From NCBI GenBank assembly GCA_027559495.1, contig JAMXSV010000003.1, positions 186,001 to 250,000 on the forward strand: DNA of 64,000 nucleotides, in the 5' to 3' direction. Below are positions 63,225 to 64,000 of this stretch, in pieces. Position 1 is the first letter of the stretch. Every line of letters starts with the position of its first letter. Position numbers and translations under genes: made by a program. Source of the DNA: Aurifilum marmelostoma (Eukaryota; Ascomycota; Sordariomycetes; Diaporthales; Cryphonectriaceae). Below the pieces are notes generated by a model. That model saw only the letters and a list, made by a program, of their open reading frames with translations. It had not been told where the DNA came from and made no database searches.

Positions 63225-64000
63225 TCAGAGCATCGGGCACTTTCTCCTCTTCTTACGAGCACCGCCGACGCCAGGAAGGTTGAGCTGGCCCGCGATGCTG
63301 CTGCGGCGGCCTTTTGGCGCTGCAGTTTCTTGGACCTCCAGGTTCCGCCTGTCGTTAGCAACGACGGTGACGATGGCCTGCTCAAAGATCTCGTCGACAC
63401 CCTTCATCTCCTTGCTGCTGCACTCCATATACTGTGCGTTCATCTTCTGGGCGACGGCCATGCCCTGCTCGCGGGTGACTGGAGTCAGACCCTGAGTCTT
63501 GAGCATCTCGATGCATGTCTTCTTGTAGCGGAGGTCGGATTTGAGGCCGACCAGGATGAGGGGTGTGTAGGGGCAGAAGTGGAGGACTTCGGGGTACCAC
63601 TGTGATTGATATGCGTCAGCCGTGATGTTCCTTGTTCTCTTGCCTAGAGAGGGTGCGTACCTTGTCCATGACATTGTCGAGCGAGTTAGGACAGTCTATG
63701 GCGAAGCAGACAAAGATCAGGTCGGTCTCTGGGTACGAGAGCGGCCGCAGGCGGTCGTACTCTTCTTGTCCTGCGGTGTCCCATAGTGCGAGCTCGACGG
63801 TCTTGCCGGTTGGCGGGTGTACTGGGTATGTGATGTAGTTTTCGAAGACTGTTGGGACGTATTTCTGTTTCGTTCAGGGGCACGCGCACCGTAGATTAGC
63901 AACTGGGGTCGGTGTAGTGGTGGTAGTGGTGGTTGTGGCGGAAGGAGAGTTCAGTGTAGGAGGAAGAGGAGGAGGGCGTCTTGTTCGCATTGTCTTCTTA
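63225..64000 (-). CDS. RHO4: Rho4-type small GTPase, 5' part outside the window
   Basis: Rho-family GTPase; Rho4 in fungi directs septum formation and cell-wall organisation at the plasma membrane. Three pieces are visible: exon 63661-63864 (from KYVPTVFENYITYPVHPPTG), exon 63225-63599 and an intron running off the window end. Switch II DTAGQEEYDRLRPLSYPETD, the G4-like VGLKSDLR and the G5 region MECSSKEMKGVDEIF are intact. The C-terminus is a basic stretch, ARKKRRK, then the CAAX box CPML, whose final Leu predicts geranylgeranylation. The long prolyl-rich switch I (ENYITYPVHPPTGKTVELALWD) is characteristic of Rho4 and not of Rho1/Rho2/Cdc42. The P-loop exon must lie beyond 64000. Confidence 0.88.

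Overview
The window is nuclear DNA of a filamentous ascomycete, most likely a Sordariomycete. Genes are split by short introns (about 50-160 nt) with GTRNGY donors and YAG acceptors. Exons are GC-rich and start codons lie behind pyrimidine-rich leaders. The predicted proteins (glutamine synthetase, Prp43, PRMT5, SmF, Tbf1/TRF-like, Dad1, Rho4, DLH-family hydrolase, MscS with EF-hand) are those of Pezizomycotina. I assembled the gene models by hand from splice signals and reading frame, and exon lengths sum to whole codons except where stated.

Layout: 1-2225 leader/promoter; glutamine synthetase (+, 2226-4084); about 13 kb of gene-poor, microsatellite-rich DNA with one small conserved gene (-, 7860-8357) and one possible coding relic (-, 12838-13180). 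Next come three genes with roles around the spliceosome: PRP43 helicase (-, 17530-20040), PRMT5 (+, 21055-23697) and SmF (-, 24168-24790). They are followed by a DUF7730-like protein (-, 25384-26558), a luciferase-like FMN monooxygenase (+, 29118-30946), an EF-hand mechanosensitive channel (+, 35715-38910), a dienelactone hydrolase-family enzyme (-, 39467-40580), a PARP/UBE2Q-type fusion (+, 42345-46215), a 664-residue Cys/His-repeat protein of unknown function (-, 47110-49503) and a Tbf1/TRF-like telobox protein (-, 50764-54256). The right end holds a decayed tannase/feruloyl-esterase relic (+, about 54996-55411), aldehyde dehydrogenase (+, 58597-60365), DASH subunit Dad1 (+, 61726-62240) and the 3' part of Rho4 (-, 63225 to beyond the window).

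Two observations stand out. First, the Cys/His-repeat protein has about 17 units of the form C-x(n)-[YF]-C-x2-H-x-C, and all three of its introns cut the same codon of the unit (the His of CxxH) in the same phase. Second, glutamine synthetase and PRP43 each carry exactly one surplus base in a C6/G6 run, and the small gene at 7860-8357 also has one base too many under its best donor. This points to homopolymer over-calls in the assembly more than to real mutations. I recognised no tRNA, rRNA, CRISPR array or intact transposon.
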